Shown: positions 62,344 through 64,000 of the stretch, piece after piece
Position numbering within the stretch: position 1 is the first letter of the stretch
Layout: every line of letters begins with the position of its first letter
Assembly: GCF_022554085.1 (NCBI RefSeq)
Contig: NZ_JAKFYR010000008.1
Coordinates: 1 to 64,000 of the forward strand
Length of the DNA: 64,000 nt
Direction of reading: 5' to 3'
Origin: Rhodococcus sp. CH91
GTDB lineage: Bacteria; Actinomycetota; Actinomycetes; Mycobacteriales; Mycobacteriaceae
Position numbers and translations under genes: made by a program
The notes under the pieces: model-generated
Told to the model about the DNA's origin: nothing
Seen by the model: only the letters and a program-made list of their open reading frames with translations
Databases searched by the model: none

Positions 62344-63207
62344 ATGGCCGACGTCCACCGCACGCATACCGCCGTGCCTGTGGCGGCCGTCCTGGGAGCG
62401 GTACTGTCCATGCAGTTCGGGGCGGCGTTCGCCGCGACACTGTTCGACCGGGCGGGTGCGCTCGGCACTGTCACCCTGCGTCTCGTGTTCGCGGCGGCGA
62501 TCCTGTGCGCCCTCGTCCGGCCTCGGGTGCGCACGTGGACACGCGAGCAATGGCAGGCCGTGGCGACGCTCGCCGCCAGTCTGGCGCTGATGAACGCGTC
62601 GTTCTACGCGGCACTGACGCGACTGCCGCTCGCCGCCGCCGTCACCATCGAATTCCTCGGTCCGCTCGGACTGGCCGCGGTGTTGTCGCGCCGTGCGCGC
62701 GACGCCCTGTGGGTACTGCTCGCCCTGGCCGGGGTGGTCCTGCTCGGAGCGGGTGACGAGGCCGGCCCGTCCGGCGGTCTCGACCCGGTGGGCATCGCCT
62801 TCGCCCTGGTCGCCGCCACCGGATGGGCGTGGTACATCGTGGCCGGCGCCCGCGTCGCCACGACCCTGCGCGGGCCGTCGGGACTCGCCGGCGCCACGGC
62901 CGTCGCAGCCGTCGTCATCCTGCCTTTCGGAGCGGCGTCGGCCGGCACGCAACTCCTCTCGCCCGACCTCGCGCTCACGGGACTCGCCGTGGCGCTGCTG
63001 TCGTCGGCGATTCCCTACACCCTGGAGATCCGGGCCTTGCGCGACCTGCCGAAGAAGGTGTTCGCGATCCTCATCGCGCTCGAACCCGCCGCCGCGGCAC
63101 TCGCAGGTCTCCTGGTACTCGGCCAGCTCGTCGACCCCCTGGCCGCCGTGGGCATCGTGCTGGTGGTGGCCGCCGGAATCGGCGCGATGCGCACCGCGCG
63201 GGCCTGA
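62344..63207 (+). CDS. EamA-family (RhtA-like) transporter
   Basis: A 287-residue protein with ten hydrophobic helices in two EamA repeats, like RhtA threonine/homoserine exporters. Motifs: SMQFGAAFAATLFDRAG near 25, NASFYAALTRLPLAAAVTIEFLGPL near 78-102 (in two parts) and SSAIPYTLEIRALRDLP near 220. Two starts are possible: GTG at 62341 or ATG at 62344. It is divergent from the TIGR03084 gene and convergent with the LysR gene, whose regulation of it is possible only if that regulator acts in trans. Confidence 0.88.
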   Translation: MADVHRTHTAVPVAAVLGAVLSMQFGAAFAATLFDRAGALGTVTLRLVFAAAILCALVRPRVRTWTREQWQAVATLAASLALMNASFYAALTRLPLAAAVTIEFLGPLGLAAVLSRRARDALWVLLALAGVVLLGAGDEAGPSGGLDPVGIAFALVAATGWAWYIVAGARVATTLRGPSGLAGATAVAAVVILPFGAASAGTQLLSPDLALTGLAVALLSSAIPYTLEIRALRDLPKKVFAILIALEPAAAALAGLLVLGQLVDPLAAVGIVLVVAAGIGAMRTARA

Positions 63208-63216
63208 ACAGGGTCC

Positions 63217-64000
63217 TCAGCTACCGCGAACGATCATGCGGACGAGTTCCCCTGCCGGCCCGGCGAGCCGGCGCGGTGGCCGCCAGACCGCACGGAGTAC
63301 CCGGCGCAGATCGAGACCGTCCACCTCGACAGCGACCAGACGCCCGGAAGACAGATACTCCTCGACCGCGAGCGTGCTGAGAACAGCGGGGCCCGTGCCG
63401 CCGAGCACACTCGTCCGGACCGCGGCACCGCTCCCGAGCTCGAGCAGCGGTGCCGCCCGTTCGTATTCCTGCAGCGCGAGATCCAGTGTGCGCCGGGTGC
63501 CGGAGCCCTCCTCACGGACGACGAGCGGTGTCGCGGCGAGTTCCGCCACGGTGAGCGGGCGCCGTCGCCGCGCCCAGGGGTGTGCGGGCGGAACGACCAC
63601 GACGAGGCGGTCCCGCGCGACCGGCACACTGTGCACCCCCTCGGGCACCGACGGTCCTTCCACGAATCCGAGATGGCACCCACCGTCCGCGACCACATCG
63701 CACACGCGCATCGAATTGTGGACCTGCAACTGGATCTGGACGTCGTCGCGGATCAGCCGGAAGGCCCCGAGCCAACGCGGGACGAGATGCTCGGCGACCG
63801 TCATCGAAGCCGCGACCATCAGTTCGGGCTGCCGTTCGACACGCAGAGCGGCAGCGGCGTCGAGCAGTCGTCCCGCATCGGCGAGCACCTCGCGTGCCCA
63901 GTGCGCGACGACGGTTCCCTCCGGCGTGAGCGCAGATCCGGTGTGGCCCCGGCGCACGAGGACCGCGCCGAGTTGCCGCTCCAGCCGGCGCAGGGTCCGG
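63217..64000 (-). CDS. LysR-family regulator, N-terminus cut by the window edge
   Basis: The last 261 residues of a LysR-type regulator. The visible start RTLRRLERQLGAVLVRRG is the end of the winged-helix domain; the linker and the substrate-binding domain follow, with LMVAASMTVAEHLVPRWLG near the domain start and REEGSGTRRTLDLAL in the middle. The DNA-binding helix-turn-helix lies outside the window. It is nine bases from the convergent EamA gene. Confidence 0.88.
   Translation of the reverse strand, partial: RTLRRLERQLGAVLVRRGHTGSALTPEGTVVAHWAREVLADAGRLLDAAAALRVERQPELMVAASMTVAEHLVPRWLGAFRLIRDDVQIQLQVHNSMRVCDVVADGGCHLGFVEGPSVPEGVHSVPVARDRLVVVVPPAHPWARRRRPLTVAELAATPLVVREEGSGTRRTLDLALQEYERAAPLLELGSGAAVRTSVLGGTGPAVLSTLAVEEYLSSGRLVAVEVDGLDLRRVLRAVWRPPRRLAGPAGELVRMIVRGS

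Overview
The window is high-GC actinobacterial DNA, most likely from Rhodococcus or a close mycolic-acid relative. That is an inference from the gene set: a complete mycofactocin cluster, a 3-ketosteroid hydroxylase reductase gene behind a KstR-type operator, DUF3558 lipoproteins, an MpaB/Lcp-like oxygenase, many TetR regulators, GTG/TTG starts and the rpsL-rpsG-fusA-tuf operon. No insertion sequences, phage genes, CRISPR arrays, tRNAs or rRNAs were seen.

Region 1 (1-13897, minus) is the 5' part of one giant non-ribosomal peptide synthetase gene that runs off the left edge. Four full C-A-T modules and a fifth C domain are visible. The first module resembles EntF, with an acyl-accepting C domain and a serine-type A domain. 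The A-domain codes read as Ser, Thr, probably Gln, and one unassigned residue.

Region 2 (14196-20279, minus) holds a small membrane protein, acetoacetyl-CoA synthetase, a GlsB/YeaQ-type membrane protein, a fatty-acid-type acyl-CoA ligase and an MHS-family transporter with a tandem repeat in its central loop.

Region 3 (20425-24593, minus) is an aldehyde-oxidation unit: a GAF-sensor regulator with a SARP-like C-terminus, an ExaC/AldA-type aldehyde dehydrogenase, a DUF779 protein and an unknown protein with a winged-helix-like start.

Region 4 (24650-38521) is the mycofactocin locus. On the minus strand it runs mftA-mftB-mftC-mftD-OYE2-SDR-OYE1, then mftE-mftF-mftG; mftR and the methyltransferase gene mftM point the other way. 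A two-domain GNAT gene on the plus strand sits inside the locus, between OYE1 and mftE. MftA is matured by MftB/C/E/D, glycosylated by MftF and methylated by MftM, and serves as a redox cofactor for nicotinoprotein dehydrogenases such as the SDR. MftG re-oxidises it. The neighbouring aldehyde dehydrogenase fits alcohol oxidation.

Region 5 (38597-45915) holds a hypothetical membrane-anchored protein, a quinone/NADPH oxidoreductase with a divergent HxlR regulator, a lipoprotein gamma-glutamyltransferase, kshB, an MFS exporter with paired palindromes upstream, and a divergent glutamate-racemase-like gene.

Region 6 (45984-51779) holds a rubredoxin/ferredoxin reductase, a tightly overlapping Asp23/AmaP envelope-stress cassette, and an MpaB-family protein with a divergent TetR regulator.

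Region 7 (51872-56245, minus) is the str operon (rpsL, rpsG, fusA, tuf).

Region 8 (56569-64000) holds two DUF3558 lipoproteins, two divergent TetR regulators, two acyl-CoA dehydrogenases with a TIGR03084-type protein, an EamA transporter, and a LysR regulator cut by the right edge.
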